NCBI GenBank assembly: GCA_913775175.1
Contig: CAJYKU010000017.1
Span: 1 to 64,000, forward strand
DNA from: an uncultured Pantoea sp.
GTDB lineage: Bacteria > Pseudomonadota > Gammaproteobacteria > Enterobacterales > Enterobacteriaceae
Direction: 5' to 3'
Length of the DNA: 64,000 nt
Below, piece by piece: positions 6,450 to 15,753 of this stretch. The notes beneath the pieces are model-generated. The model was not told the DNA's origin and made no database searches. It was given only the letters and a program-made list of their open reading frames with translations. The position numbers and the translations under genes are program-made. Numbering within the stretch: position 1 is the stretch's first letter; each line of letters opens with the position of its first letter.

Positions 6450-7973
6450 TTACGGCATTGAGGGATAGACGCCCGGACCAATCGGCAGTCCCAGTGCATA
6501 CCACGCCAGCAGCAGCAGGATCCAGACAACAAAGAACACCAGCGGATAGGGCATAATCAGGGTGTAATAGGTGCCAAGCCGGGCATCTTTACGATAACGC
6601 TGCAGGAAACCAAGAAACAGCGGCAGAAACGGTGACATTGGCGATAGCGGCAGTACCGCTGAATCGGCAATACGAAAAATCATCTGGGCAAAGGCGGGAT
6701 GAAAGCCCAGCAGCATAAACATGGGCACAAATATCGGCGCGAGAATTGACCAGATAGCCGAACCGCTGGCGATAAACATGCACAGAAACGCAGACAGGAA
6801 CATCAGCCCGATAAATGCTGGTGCGCCGGTCATTGCTGTCCGCTCCAGCAGATCGGTCAGACCCACCGCCATAAACGTGCCCATATTGCTCCAGTTAAAC
6901 ATCGCCACAAACTGAGCCAGCGGAAACACCATGACAATAAAGCCAGCCATGCTTTTCATTGGCTCAATCAGCAGAGCAGGGATATCATCCGGGCGTCTGA
7001 TCTGTCGGGTTGCCACGCCATACGTAATGGCCACGACGAAGAAAAACAGAATGATCAGCGGCACGATCCCTTTGATAAATGGCGAGGGAATAATCGAGCC
7101 ACTAACCGGATCGCGTAGCATTGATCCCTCCGGCACCACCATCAGGGCGATCAGGCCAATAAATATCAGTGCGGAAATGCCACTTATCACCAGCCCGCGG
7201 TTCTGCAATGGCGTCAGTCTGGCCAGCTTCTCTTCGCTGCTGCCCTGCCAGACGGGCAAACGTGGCTCAATGAATTTATCGGTCAGCACGCCACCGGCGA
7301 TAGTCAGCACAATTACGGAGGTCGCCATAAAGAACCAGTTATCCACCACACTGACATGTACCGTATCGCTGACCGCTTTCGCCGCCTCGCTGCTGATACC
7401 GGAAAGCAGCACATCGGTGGTGACGATTAAAAGGTTAGCGGTAAAGCCAGACGCGACGCCCGCAATCGCTGCCAGCAGTCCGGCAACGGGATGACGGCCG
7501 ACGGCGATAAACATCAGCGCACCCAGTGGCGGCATGACTACCAGGGCGGCATCGGAGGAAACATGGCTGAAGAACGCGATAAACAGCACCATATAGCTGG
7601 CGCAGCGGGCGCTGACAAACGAAGCCATCTTATTCATCAGTGCCTGCAGCAGGCCAGTGCGTTCTGCCAGTCCGGCGCCAATCATCAGTGCAAGAATGGA
7701 ACCCAGCGGGGCAAAACCGCTAAAGTTTTTAATGATATTTGGCAGGAGCCACTGGATCCCTGCCACACTTAGCAGGTTTTTTACCTCAACGATTTTGCCG
7801 CTGGCCGGGTTTTTTACGGCGACACCAAACCAGGAAAGCAGCGCGGTTGCGATCATCAGTACCACTATCAGATAGACAAATAGCAGAAACGGATTAGGCA
7901 CGTTGTTGCCGATACGTTCAATCCAGTAAAAGATCCTTCCCGGGCTTTTATCTGCCGCTGCAGTTTCGCTCAT
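6450..7973 (-). CDS. abgT: p-aminobenzoyl-glutamate transporter AbgT
   Basis: A 507-aa inner-membrane protein very close to E. coli AbgT along its whole length: WIERIGNNVPNPFLLFVYL at the N-terminus, GFTANLLIVTTDVLLSGIS near 180, the re-entrant region IASGSAIWSILAPIFVPMFM near 415, and GLPIGPGVYP at the end. About 12 hydrophobic segments are visible. AbgT imports p-aminobenzoyl-glutamate, a folate breakdown product, for cleavage by AbgAB. It is the last gene of a minus-strand operon abgA-abgB-abgT, 98 bases after abgB with no terminator between. Expression is expected to depend on AbgR. Confidence 0.95.
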   Translation of the reverse strand: MSETAAADKSPGRIFYWIERIGNNVPNPFLLFVYLIVVLMIATALLSWFGVAVKNPASGKIVEVKNLLSVAGIQWLLPNIIKNFSGFAPLGSILALMIGAGLAERTGLLQALMNKMASFVSARCASYMVLFIAFFSHVSSDAALVVMPPLGALMFIAVGRHPVAGLLAAIAGVASGFTANLLIVTTDVLLSGISSEAAKAVSDTVHVSVVDNWFFMATSVIVLTIAGGVLTDKFIEPRLPVWQGSSEEKLARLTPLQNRGLVISGISALIFIGLIALMVVPEGSMLRDPVSGSIIPSPFIKGIVPLIILFFFVVAITYGVATRQIRRPDDIPALLIEPMKSMAGFIVMVFPLAQFVAMFNWSNMGTFMAVGLTDLLERTAMTGAPAFIGLMFLSAFLCMFIASGSAIWSILAPIFVPMFMLLGFHPAFAQMIFRIADSAVLPLSPMSPFLPLFLGFLQRYRKDARLGTYYTLIMPYPLVFFVVWILLLLAWYALGLPIGPGVYPSMP

Positions 7974-8071
7974 TGATTCACCCTTTGTCTTGTCGTCGTT
8001 ATAGTGTTGTTTGCGTTTTACTTTTTTTACGGGGCCGGGATCGAGCCAGGCCTCCGGTCACTACAAAATCG

Positions 8072-9520
8072 TTACGCCAGTGGCGTGGGTGTCACGCCTG
8101 CCGGGATAGGGCAGTGGTAAGGTTGCCTGATGCGCTGCTGGCGAAACTCCTGCTGCGCCGCCTCCAGCAGCGTGGCGTCAGCAAATAACGCCAGTGCGGT
8201 GGCTGCCAGAGTCTTACCTGCAAGAGACATGCCTTTATGTGCAATCGGGGTGCGTCCCTGAGAAACCAGCTGCCAGCTATGCAGCGGGGTGCCGAACGCA
8301 AAGCAGGGGGTAAAGCACTGAGCGGTGGGGGCTACCCAGCTGACATCACCGACATCAGTGGAGCCATAGAGCACCTCATCGCTGACAGAGTAGGGTGCGA
8401 CACTCGCCATTAACACGCGATCGCCCAGTGCTTCTGCCCAGGCATGCCCGGCCGGGCCTCCGGTGCGTGCCGCGTTCAGCCGGGCATTACGCAGGTCGTC
8501 AGCGCTTAATGTCTGGCGAATACTGGCGGCAAACTGCTGCTCTTCCTCACTGTAATCCGGCAGGCCAAAGTGGCAGAGCTGTCGATACATCAGCTGTTCC
8601 AGAGCCCGGTTGGGCTGATAGTTTGAACAGGCTTTTTCAAAACGTACGCTCATTTCAGTACCGGTCATCAGTGCCGCGCCACGCGCAATATCCACCACGC
8701 GTTGATAAATATCCTGTAGCTGATCGAGCTGCGGTGCGCGTACCAGATAGAGCACTTCCGCCCCGGCCTGCACCACATTGGGGGAGCTGCCGCCGCTGTT
8801 GGTTACCGCATAGTGCAGTCGCGCTTCCGGAATAATATGTTCGCGCAGGAAATTAGCACCGGTGTTCATCAGCGTAACGGCATCCAGTGCGCTGCGTCCG
8901 AGGTGCGGCGCGTTCGCTGCATGAGAGGCAACGCCGCTGAAGTGAAATGCTGCCTGAATATTGGCGAGAGTGGCGGTATTAAACATGCCGCTAAAGCCCT
9001 CCGGATGCCATGTCAGTGCGGCGTCAACGTCATCAAATAGCCCCTCACGCACCATAAACGTCTTGCCGGAGCCACCCTCTTCGCCGGGACAGCCGTAAAA
9101 GCGAATCGTGCCGGCCACGCTGTGCTGTTGCAGCCACGCTTTGACCGCACAGGCGGCAGCCAGAGCGGCGGTGCCGAGCAGGTTATGGCCGCAGCCATGA
9201 CCGTGGCCGTCAGCCACCAGTGGCTGGCGTGTGCTGCATCCCGCCTGCTGGCTCAGCCCCGCCAGGGCGTCATACTCGCCCAGTAAAGCGATAACCGGCT
9301 GACCATGACCGTAGCTGGCGATAAACGCGGTATCGATGCCACCTGCCGCCTGCTCAATGCGAAAACCGTCCTGCTCCAGCGCGCCGGAGAGCAGCCCGGC
9401 AGCGAAGGTTTCAGTAAAGCGTGTTTCCGGTTGATCCCAGATAGCATCGCTTAAGGCGCTGAAGCGGGCCTGATGCTGTTCAATGTAGCTGGCGACAAAA
9501 TCGTTAATGCTCTCGTTCAT
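8072..9520 (-). CDS. abgB: p-aminobenzoyl-glutamate hydrolase subunit AbgB
   Basis: A 482-aa M20-type metallopeptidase. Metal-binding signatures are visible: GHGHGCGHNLLGTAALAAA near 110, CPGEEGGSGKTFM near 150, and the late GTPLHSWQLVSQG segment. AbgB forms a heterodimer with AbgA that cleaves p-aminobenzoyl-glutamate to p-aminobenzoate and glutamate in the cytoplasm. Its start (ATG at 9520) overlaps the abgA stop as ATGA, implying translational coupling and equal amounts of the two subunits. Confidence 0.94.
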   Translation of the reverse strand: MNESINDFVASYIEQHQARFSALSDAIWDQPETRFTETFAAGLLSGALEQDGFRIEQAAGGIDTAFIASYGHGQPVIALLGEYDALAGLSQQAGCSTRQPLVADGHGHGCGHNLLGTAALAAACAVKAWLQQHSVAGTIRFYGCPGEEGGSGKTFMVREGLFDDVDAALTWHPEGFSGMFNTATLANIQAAFHFSGVASHAANAPHLGRSALDAVTLMNTGANFLREHIIPEARLHYAVTNSGGSSPNVVQAGAEVLYLVRAPQLDQLQDIYQRVVDIARGAALMTGTEMSVRFEKACSNYQPNRALEQLMYRQLCHFGLPDYSEEEQQFAASIRQTLSADDLRNARLNAARTGGPAGHAWAEALGDRVLMASVAPYSVSDEVLYGSTDVGDVSWVAPTAQCFTPCFAFGTPLHSWQLVSQGRTPIAHKGMSLAGKTLAATALALFADATLLEAAQQEFRQQRIRQPYHCPIPAGVTPTPLA

Positions 9521-10836
9521 CCCGCCTCCTTATTAAATGCGGCCACGTTAAGCGCAATCGCTGCCAGGGTCTTTACCGCCACCGGTATAACCTGCTCATC
9601 GAAATCAAATTTTTCATTGTGATGTCCGGCATCCAGCCTGGTGCCGAAAATGATGTATGAGGCCTGACCGCCATGCTCTTTAACCCGCTCCATCATATAG
9701 GTGGCATCTTCAGAACCGGCAGCCGCGCCGCGCGAATCAACCAACGAGGTCAGTTCCGGGATCTGCTCTGCCGTGCGACGGATATAGCGCACCCAGGGTG
9801 CGGTTGGCTGGCTGCTGCGTGCGGCTCCCATCAGCGTCACCTGGTGTTCGACGCCGTACATCGCCGCTGCGCCCGTAAGGGTTTGCAGAGCGCGCTGATA
9901 GATAAAGTCGTTGATGTCGTTAGTGGCTCCACGCGTTTCCACCTTAATGGTGGCGCGATCGGCGACTACATTACGCCCGGTTCCTGCCTGCAGAACGCCA
10001 ACGTTAACGCGTGCGTTGCCGCCGCTGTGCTGGGTCAGCGTATGCAGTGCCAGTGTGGCCTGCGCAGCGGCCAGTAGCGCATTACTCCCTTCTTCCGGCC
10101 TGGCACCCGCATGGGCGGCGTTGCCGCGGAAGCTGACATCGAACTTGGTGGTCGCCATAAAGTTATCGCTGCCACACACCAGTTCGCCGGCCGGAACACC
10201 CGTGCCAATATGAATGGCGGTAAAGAGATCGACATCGTCGACTACGCCTGCATCCACCATCGATTTTGCGCCGCGAGTACCCTCTTCAGCGGGCTGAAAA
10301 ATCAGCTTAATGGTGCCGTTCAGCTCGCCTTCAAACTGCCTGAGCACCCGGGCCAGCCCCAGGCCAATTGTGGTATGGCCATCGTGACCACAGGCGTGCA
10401 TCATGCCAGGATTGATCGAAGCAAAGCCCTCGCTGTGCGGACGATGATCTGCGGTCTGGTTTTCAATCACATCCAGCGCATCCATATCAACGCGGAATGC
10501 CATAACCGGCCCCGGCCGGCCGGTTACCAGTGTGGCGACAATTGCGCAGAAACCGCCGGAGAAGTGTGGCAGCCACTTAGCGATGGCACCCTGTTCCAGC
10601 GCGCGCTGTTCGTGCCAGGCCAGCTCTTCAGGGGAGGGCAGCCCCATGCGTGACGACGCGTTCACCACCTCTTTACCCAGGCGCAGTTGATAGCCCAGCT
10701 GATACAGCTCTTCAGCGACCAGCGTGGCGGTGCGGAACTCCAGCCAGCCGGATTCAGCAAATTTATGCAGGTCACGCCGCCTCTCCTGCAGGCGGGGCGT
10801 CATCTCTTTTACAAAGTCAGCAATAGCCTGATGCAT
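9517..10836 (-). CDS. abgA: p-aminobenzoyl-glutamate hydrolase subunit AbgA
   Basis: A 439-aa M20 metallopeptidase and partner of AbgB. Motifs: AFRVDMDALDVIENQ near 125, MMHACGHDGHTTIGLG near 160, FQPAEEGTRGAKSMVDAGV near 195 and a late AGHHNEKFDFDEQ. I take ATG at 10836 (MHQAIADFVK), which has a strong GAAGGA ribosome site 6-7 bases upstream. An in-frame longer reading from 10881 would add 15 residues unlike the family. First gene of the abg operon, transcribed divergently from abgR. Confidence 0.94.
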   Translation of the reverse strand: MHQAIADFVKEMTPRLQERRRDLHKFAESGWLEFRTATLVAEELYQLGYQLRLGKEVVNASSRMGLPSPEELAWHEQRALEQGAIAKWLPHFSGGFCAIVATLVTGRPGPVMAFRVDMDALDVIENQTADHRPHSEGFASINPGMMHACGHDGHTTIGLGLARVLRQFEGELNGTIKLIFQPAEEGTRGAKSMVDAGVVDDVDLFTAIHIGTGVPAGELVCGSDNFMATTKFDVSFRGNAAHAGARPEEGSNALLAAAQATLALHTLTQHSGGNARVNVGVLQAGTGRNVVADRATIKVETRGATNDINDFIYQRALQTLTGAAAMYGVEHQVTLMGAARSSQPTAPWVRYIRRTAEQIPELTSLVDSRGAAAGSEDATYMMERVKEHGGQASYIIFGTRLDAGHHNEKFDFDEQVIPVAVKTLAAIALNVAAFNKEAG

Positions 10837-10966
10837 GGGATCTTCCTTCTCAGTGAGCTTTATCATTCCGGGGGAGCACACTCTGTTCTACACAATGGAA
10901 TCCGCAGGCAGAAGATGCCAATATCTTGTGACTGATAAATAACGGTTATCGCGAGACGGAGGTTTT
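10837..10966. promoter_or_regulatory. Divergent abgA/abgR control region
   Basis: 130 bases separate the two start codons, the usual arrangement for a LysR regulator and its target operon. AbgR should bind here. I see a ribosome site for abgR (cggagg, 10957-10963) and one for abgA. I cannot point to the exact operator. Confidence 0.6.
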
Positions 10967-11881
10967 ATGCCTGCATCTATTAAGCTGAACCAGTTACGTG
11001 CATTTGTTGATGTGGCGCGCCACGGCAGTATTCGTGCCGCCAGTCGCTCCGCAGGCCTTTCCCAGCCTGCGTTGACGAAATCAATCAGGGAGCTGGAAGA
11101 GATGCTGGGTGCCAGACTGTTTATCCGTCGCAGTAAAGGGATGGCGCTAACCGCGATTGGTGATAACTTTTTCCAGCATGCGAGCCTGATCATAGAAGAG
11201 CTACGTGTGGCGCAGGACGATATCCGGCAGCGCCTGGGAGAGGCAGGCGGCATGATCAATATTGGCGTTGGCGGTAGCGTGGCGCGCACGCTGATGCCGC
11301 AGGTTATTACCCGGTTCCGACGTCAGTTCCCTAAGGTAAAAATCCGTATTGTTGAAGGTCAGCTGGTGTCGATGATCCCGGAGCTGCGGCAGGGTGAACT
11401 CGATTTCACCATTAACACCTCTTATCCCGGTCATCTGGAGAGCGAGCTAAGTTACGAGCGGCTGATGGAACGTGAATATCGCGTGGTGGTGCGCAGGGGG
11501 CATCCGTGCGAACAGGCTACTTCTCTGGCAGAGTTACAGCACTGTGACTGGACTATGCCAACACCGCGTGGCAGCTACTATCGCCTGCTGCACGATCTGC
11601 TGCATGACATGGGGATGGCACCGGCTATCAGCGTGACCTGCGAAACTTTTATGGCCTGCACCAGCCTGATTGCGCAAAGTGATTTTGTCAGCATTCTGTC
11701 CAGCGACGTTATCAGCGATCCCATTCTGGGTAATCAGCTGGTGGCACTGAATATAAAGGAAGTTCTGCCTAAAGCGACGTTTTATTTAATCCAGCGTAAA
11801 GATACCACCCTGACGCCAATGGGCGCTGAGCTGGCGCGATTGTTCCGTCATTATTGCGCAAAGTCAGCTTCTGTATGTTAA
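10967..11881 (+). CDS. abgR: LysR-type activator of the abg operon, AbgR
   Basis: A 304-aa LysR-family protein. The N-terminal winged helix-turn-helix is at residues 4-62 (LNQLRAFVDVARHGSIRAAS, then SQPALTKSIRELEE), with a periplasmic-binding-like effector domain from about 90. INIGVGGSVARTLMPQVI, EGQLVSMIPELRQGELDFTI and MPTPRGSYYRLL match AbgR of E. coli closely. It presumably senses p-aminobenzoyl-glutamate or a folate fragment and switches on abgABT, which diverges from it. Confidence 0.92.
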   Translation: MPASIKLNQLRAFVDVARHGSIRAASRSAGLSQPALTKSIRELEEMLGARLFIRRSKGMALTAIGDNFFQHASLIIEELRVAQDDIRQRLGEAGGMINIGVGGSVARTLMPQVITRFRRQFPKVKIRIVEGQLVSMIPELRQGELDFTINTSYPGHLESELSYERLMEREYRVVVRRGHPCEQATSLAELQHCDWTMPTPRGSYYRLLHDLLHDMGMAPAISVTCETFMACTSLIAQSDFVSILSSDVISDPILGNQLVALNIKEVLPKATFYLIQRKDTTLTPMGAELARLFRHYCAKSASVC

Positions 11882-12058
11882 GCAGGAAGCTTCACTGTAA
11901 GTGTTAATATGTGCAGTATTAAACGATTTCTGGCTAAGAGAGTTATTGCCATAAATATCTCTCTTACGGCTTTTGAATCGCTAAGGCTTTATAGCGCTGC
12001 TTTGCCATGCAGTATTAGCGATCTTTTTTCAGCTGCTAGCTTCATTATTAACACTATA

Positions 12059-12772
12059 TCATTCTATTTTACTACGCTCTGTACCTGGGATTCTTACTTT
12101 TTTAGGATCAAGGTAATCAATTAAATCAATCAATGCGTGTTGCAAGTTTTTTAATCTTTCACTATAACCTTGAATGTCGTTTGTCATATTAACAACTTCT
12201 TTTTTTATATCATCAAACAAAACTTCATTACTAAATGCATTTTTTTTCAGGAATTCGCCATATCCAATGCAATTATATCCGCGATCAACTTTAACTAGCA
12301 TTTGTTCACCAATAGCTCTTTGTTCTCCCGCGAAAAACATAAAACTACTTCCGTGCCTATCTGTCTGCATTAATGTATATATTTTGCTCTGTAATTTCGA
12401 TAACTCACTAGATTTTAAATCGTTTTCGAGATTAAGAAACTGAACGTCACTGCGAGCTGCTTCAGTCCATGCAAAAAATTGAGCCAAAAGGAAAGTAGTA
12501 TTATTTATAACATAATTCTTGTGTCGCTCAGTACCATTATGGTAGTACGTCTCAATAAAGTTGAGTTTTAATATATTATAAATTCTGCTTTGCAGATCCG
12601 CCGCAGAACGAATTAATGGTTCAAGATAATATCGATGCTTTCTGTTGGCTTCAATTGAGTTATTCGTTTTGTTAACTCTGCTCTGGTAATACGTGGTGAT
12701 CCCAACGGAAATTGCAACGGAGACTATAGCAAATACACCACTTACAATGCTGGATATTAACGTTATATTCAT
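12059..12772 (-). CDS. Unrecognised membrane-anchored protein
   Basis: A 237-aa protein with one N-terminal membrane helix (about residues 5-27, ISSIVSGVFAIVSVAISVGI) and a long soluble, helical, charged remainder (YYLEPLIRSAADLQSRIYNI, then AWTEAARSDVQFLNLENDL). The topology is short outside, bulk in the cytoplasm. GC content is about 36%, far below the core genes, and it lies in the island debris next to ssrA, so horizontal origin is likely. I do not recognise a family. Position and style fit a phage-island cargo gene; a defence role is only a guess. The 177 bases between it and abgR hold nothing I can name. Confidence 0.65.
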   Translation of the reverse strand: MNITLISSIVSGVFAIVSVAISVGITTYYQSRVNKTNNSIEANRKHRYYLEPLIRSAADLQSRIYNILKLNFIETYYHNGTERHKNYVINNTTFLLAQFFAWTEAARSDVQFLNLENDLKSSELSKLQSKIYTLMQTDRHGSSFMFFAGEQRAIGEQMLVKVDRGYNCIGYGEFLKKNAFSNEVLFDDIKKEVVNMTNDIQGYSERLKNLQHALIDLIDYLDPKKVRIPGTERSKIE

Positions 12773-13146
12773 CTTAACTCTTCCTAAGTTGTCTAATGTG
12801 TAAGGTGATTATTCTGATTTTATTTATTAAAGATATAGCTATAACATAATGGGTTGTATCTAACTATGCTAATTAAATGGTTGTAAAGAGGGCTATGATG
12901 ATATTAGTGTTTGTGATGATTATCAAGGTTTCCTTCAATTGATCATTGAAAATATTGTTAATACAACGGTTTGTATAACAAAAGTTATTTATTATAGTTT
13001 TTTGGCTAATAAATGTCTTCATAAGACCCCTCCTTACAGTAAAAAAATGGCCTGAGTCGTTTCATTTGCTGCCGACGCGCGCACTGTAGCTGTATAGTCA
13101 ATCTGCCTCGCTGTCCTCATACAACGTTAGATTAGTTTGTATGCCG
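12773..13146. other. AT-rich intergenic stretch without gene
   Basis: 374 bases of AT-rich DNA between the membrane-anchored protein gene and the broken primase. I see no coding frame, RNA gene or strong hairpin; it probably carries the promoter of the 12059-12772 gene at its left end. Confidence 0.5.
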
Positions 13147-13592
13147 TTATTTGTGATTCGTTTTGCGCTTGAGCGGTACCCGCTCATACTCTATTAGCGT
13201 TTGTGGTACTGTCTGACCTAATGCCGTGAGACTGAGCGGTTGATGCCCGCGCGATTCCGTAAATGACAAATACGTATGATAGAGATAGCGCTTCGGGTTA
13301 ATTGTGCGGATATTGACATTGCCAATAAACAGCGTGCTCCGCGGCATCAGATAGCCGCAGAAATTAACCAGCGGGTCAGCCTCTCGTTTAATCTCCAGTG
13401 CTTCGCCTGACGTCTGCTGCGCCTGTAGCAGTGTGCACGCATCATCCGGTGAGCTGAGGCACTGATTCAGGTGACGCACGATAAAGGCCAGCTCGGTGCT
13501 GATTTTGTTTAGCGGTTGCGGATAACGCTCTTTTGCCGATATCCTTTCCGGGTAGGTCAGGATTACCCGGCGTTGCAACACGCCGTCGCTGA
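13147..13592 (-). pseudogene. P4-type alpha primase/helicase fragment A
   Basis: The minus-strand reading SDGVLQRRVILTYPERISAK, then ALEIKREADPLVNFCGYL and NIRTINPKRYLYHTYLSF aligns residue by residue with the second fragment at 15754-16570 and with the C-terminal part of phage P4 alpha protein. P4 alpha is the primase, helicase and origin-binding protein of satellite phages and integrative islands. The Walker motifs and primase domain are missing. It is a relic of an integrated island, more decayed than fragment B. Confidence 0.75.
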
Positions 13593-13702
13593 TATAGCAT
13601 AACCCCGGTTATAAATTACCTGTAAGAGAGTTGCTCGTTTTTACCATGTCTGCATTCTCAAGGTAAACCGGCCTATTAAGGCATATACCAATTATCACTG
13701 GA

Positions 13703-13814
13703 TTCAGGCGGATCGCCTCGGAAGATTACAGACACAAAAAAGCCCGCAAGGCTTGCGCCGTGCGGGCTCTCAGGACTTCATCGGATGACTCTGGTAATCA
13801 CCGATGGAGAATTT
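13703..13814 (-). repeat. Duplicated copy of the ssrA downstream flank (copy 1)
   Basis: Bases 13703-13814 align without gaps to 16569-16680. The last 89 positions differ at one base only. The block contains the ssrA terminator (agcccgca / tgcgggct) and is followed here by a degraded ssrA 3' end (ggggctggcgg). The far copy is expected where an island inserted in ssrA displaced the old gene end, so this marks the boundary of a decayed element. Confidence 0.85.
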
Positions 13815-14096
13815 GGGGCTGGCGGAGTCTGAGTAAGTATCGCAAATAATTGTTATATATAATTTTATTTGAATTCAAGTTTTAATCGTATACCTAAGCG
13901 TATACCAATAGCAACCACTAATCGTATTATAGAAAGTGTAGGGGAACATTCCAAATGTCAACATTTGATAGCCCTTTGGCATCGAACGCCATGCTGGTTT
14001 ATCCAGGGGATGAAAAGTGCACTGCAATTTTTCATAGCTTAAGCCATTCACGCTGCCAAATCTGATAACTAAAGTGAATGCTAAATCTCTAGTAAC

Positions 14097-14501
14097 TCAC
14101 TCTGCTTCTTCAGCTTTCTTTTTAAGTTCGTGCTCAGATAAAGAGTCTATTTTTTTTAAAATCAACTTACGTTTTAAGTCCCTCTTTTCTATCTCACTCA
14201 ACTCGTTAGCAGAATCTATAGTTCGCAGAATGCTTTCATAGTCCTCATCAATTGCTTTACCCCTAAATGAATTGATGTAGGTAGGTATATGAAGAAATAA
14301 AATACCTAAAAAGAAAGTGCCTGTATATCCAATGAAAGAAAAATTAAAACCAAAGTTTTCTTCAATGTTCTTTTCAAAGATATTGCAAATCGCAACCAAG
14401 ATTATCCCTACAATGGCACCAAGTGACGTTCTTATCTCATATTTTGTCGTAAGTATATCTAAGCCAAGAAACGCCCGGCTGGTTAACTTATCCATGTTCA
14501 T
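14097..14501 (-). CDS. Unrecognised membrane protein, second gene of island pair
   Basis: A 134-aa protein with two membrane helices (LGAIVGIILVAICNIF near 30-45 and FSFIGYTGTFFLGILFLHI near 53-72). A charged coiled tail follows (LSEIEKRDLKRKLILKKIDS, then EHELKKKAEEAE). ATG overlaps the stop of the upstream gene (ATGA at 14498-14501), so the two are translated together. GC is about 36%. No family recognised. A two-helix anchor with a cytoplasmic tail recalls membrane effector pairs found in mobile islands, but that is speculation. Confidence 0.7.
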   Translation of the reverse strand: MNMDKLTSRAFLGLDILTTKYEIRTSLGAIVGIILVAICNIFEKNIEENFGFNFSFIGYTGTFFLGILFLHIPTYINSFRGKAIDEDYESILRTIDSANELSEIEKRDLKRKLILKKIDSLSEHELKKKAEEAE

Positions 14502-15217
14502 CGACTGCCCTCATAAATACCCTGCTTCTCATTTATTTCTTGGGTAATATCCTTGAAAACTGGCATTCTTCGTCCACCAGAATTCATATCAGAATCATCA
14601 TTATGGTTGTCTATGAACCTGATAAGCATCATGGCCTCACGAGTTGTGGAACCAAAGTACCCTTTATTTATTCGATAAATCAACAACTCTTCTTTGATTT
14701 GTAACAATGCCACTATCGCAAAAAAAAGGCCAGTTGTTGCAAAAGGAAGGTCGATAAAGAAATACATGGCTGCATTAAGTATTATCCCGCAGATAGCAAT
14801 GTTTTTTGCCATGATTAATTTCGAAGATTTATGAATGAGGTATAGCTCGGTTACTGTTTCAGCTTTGCTTTTCCTTCTGGGTTTTAGATCTTCCTTTTCT
14901 ATTTTCTTGAGTAAAAAACTGGCTAGAACAAAAATGGCTATTTTAAAAACATTTAAGCTAATTTTGTTTTTTTTATTATTAACGCTTATACCAGATCTGG
15001 TTTTTCTTAAGTCAATTCTCGCACTTGCAATATCTTTCATGATTAAAGCGCAAAACGCACCGAACGCACCTAATAGACCGAGCACCCACTTGTCACTACC
15101 AAGCCAACCTCCAATTAAAGTGGATATGCCTGTTCCAGAAAGTAAAATTGTAAAAATAAGTATGAGTTTAATAAGGTTTGTTAGGTATCTTTCTTTTTTA
15201 TCATATTCTTTCTTCAT
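14498..15217 (-). CDS. Unrecognised membrane protein, first gene of island pair
   Basis: A 239-aa protein with about four to five hydrophobic segments: LIKLILIFTILLSGTGISTL near 16-35, VLGLLGAFGAFCALIM near 45-60, VFKIAIFVLASFLL near 90-103, and MAKNIAICGIILNAAMYFF followed by ATTGLFFAIVALLQI near 135-170. A basic patch lies between them (KKIEKEDLKPRRKSKAE) and a soluble tail after (TTREAMMLIRFIDNHNDD). It is coupled to 14097-14501 by an ATGA overlap. AT-rich, within the ssrA-linked island remnant. Function unknown. Confidence 0.7.
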   Translation of the reverse strand: MKKEYDKKERYLTNLIKLILIFTILLSGTGISTLIGGWLGSDKWVLGLLGAFGAFCALIMKDIASARIDLRKTRSGISVNNKKNKISLNVFKIAIFVLASFLLKKIEKEDLKPRRKSKAETVTELYLIHKSSKLIMAKNIAICGIILNAAMYFFIDLPFATTGLFFAIVALLQIKEELLIYRINKGYFGSTTREAMMLIRFIDNHNDDSDMNSGGRRMPVFKDITQEINEKQGIYEGSR

Positions 15218-15753
15218 ACATGATTTCTCAAGGTAAATAAGCTAATTGTGGTTGCTCGAAATTTAGCATAGTAGTTTGATTTTATTGCATTTTTCGGAGT
15301 GCAGAAATAGCTAAGTAGCCCACCCTCTATTAACTGAAAGGTCCTATGTTCGTTAATCATACTCTAGATTATGTGATTATGAATACTCGTAAATCACTTT
15401 TGCAATGTGATTATTATGATTAGCACGTATGCAAACATGCCTGCAATGTATGTTTCTGGCGCATTGCCGGTCATATTGCCTGCTCCTTAGCTAGGGTAAT
15501 TGATACTGAAACTCAACCTTAACAGCATCTGAAGTTAATGAGGTAAAAAAGTGATATCGCATTGCTTTTGAAGAGTTACGAAAGAGATCAACTTCAGAAA
15601 AGATTTTAAAGATAATTCTTCATACTATTCACCTCGGTTTTTTTATATTAAACAATTGCTTAGCTGGTGATGGGTGGGTGTAGGGTGAGTGTTAGTATAC
15701 ATCACTGGTGAAGCATAGGCGTAAAAAAACCGGCTTTCGCCGGTTCTGGTTAG
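15218..15753. other. AT-rich gap in island remnant
   Basis: About 535 bases with many stops in all frames. It must carry the promoter for the membrane-protein pair near 15218-15300. I see no further gene, tRNA or clear repeat. Confidence 0.45.

Noticed and set aside
6245..6556. 103-codon plus-strand frame between the CDI array and abgT
   Set aside because: It runs over the terminator at 6262-6296 and into abgT antisense; no recognisable motif. The part 6300-6449 may be a remnant but I cannot support any call.
8395..8835. Plus-strand frames opposite abgA and abgB
   Set aside because: Shadows of well-conserved M20 peptidase genes on the minus strand.
11909..12124. 71-codon plus-strand frame after abgR
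   Set aside because: It overlaps the end of the 12059-12772 gene on the other strand, has no ribosome site and its composition is of AT-rich spacer; no family resemblance.
13147..13592. The 144-aa frame considered as an intact small gene
   Set aside because: It aligns only with the internal/C-terminal part of P4 alpha and with the longer broken copy at 15754-16570, so it is a fragment.
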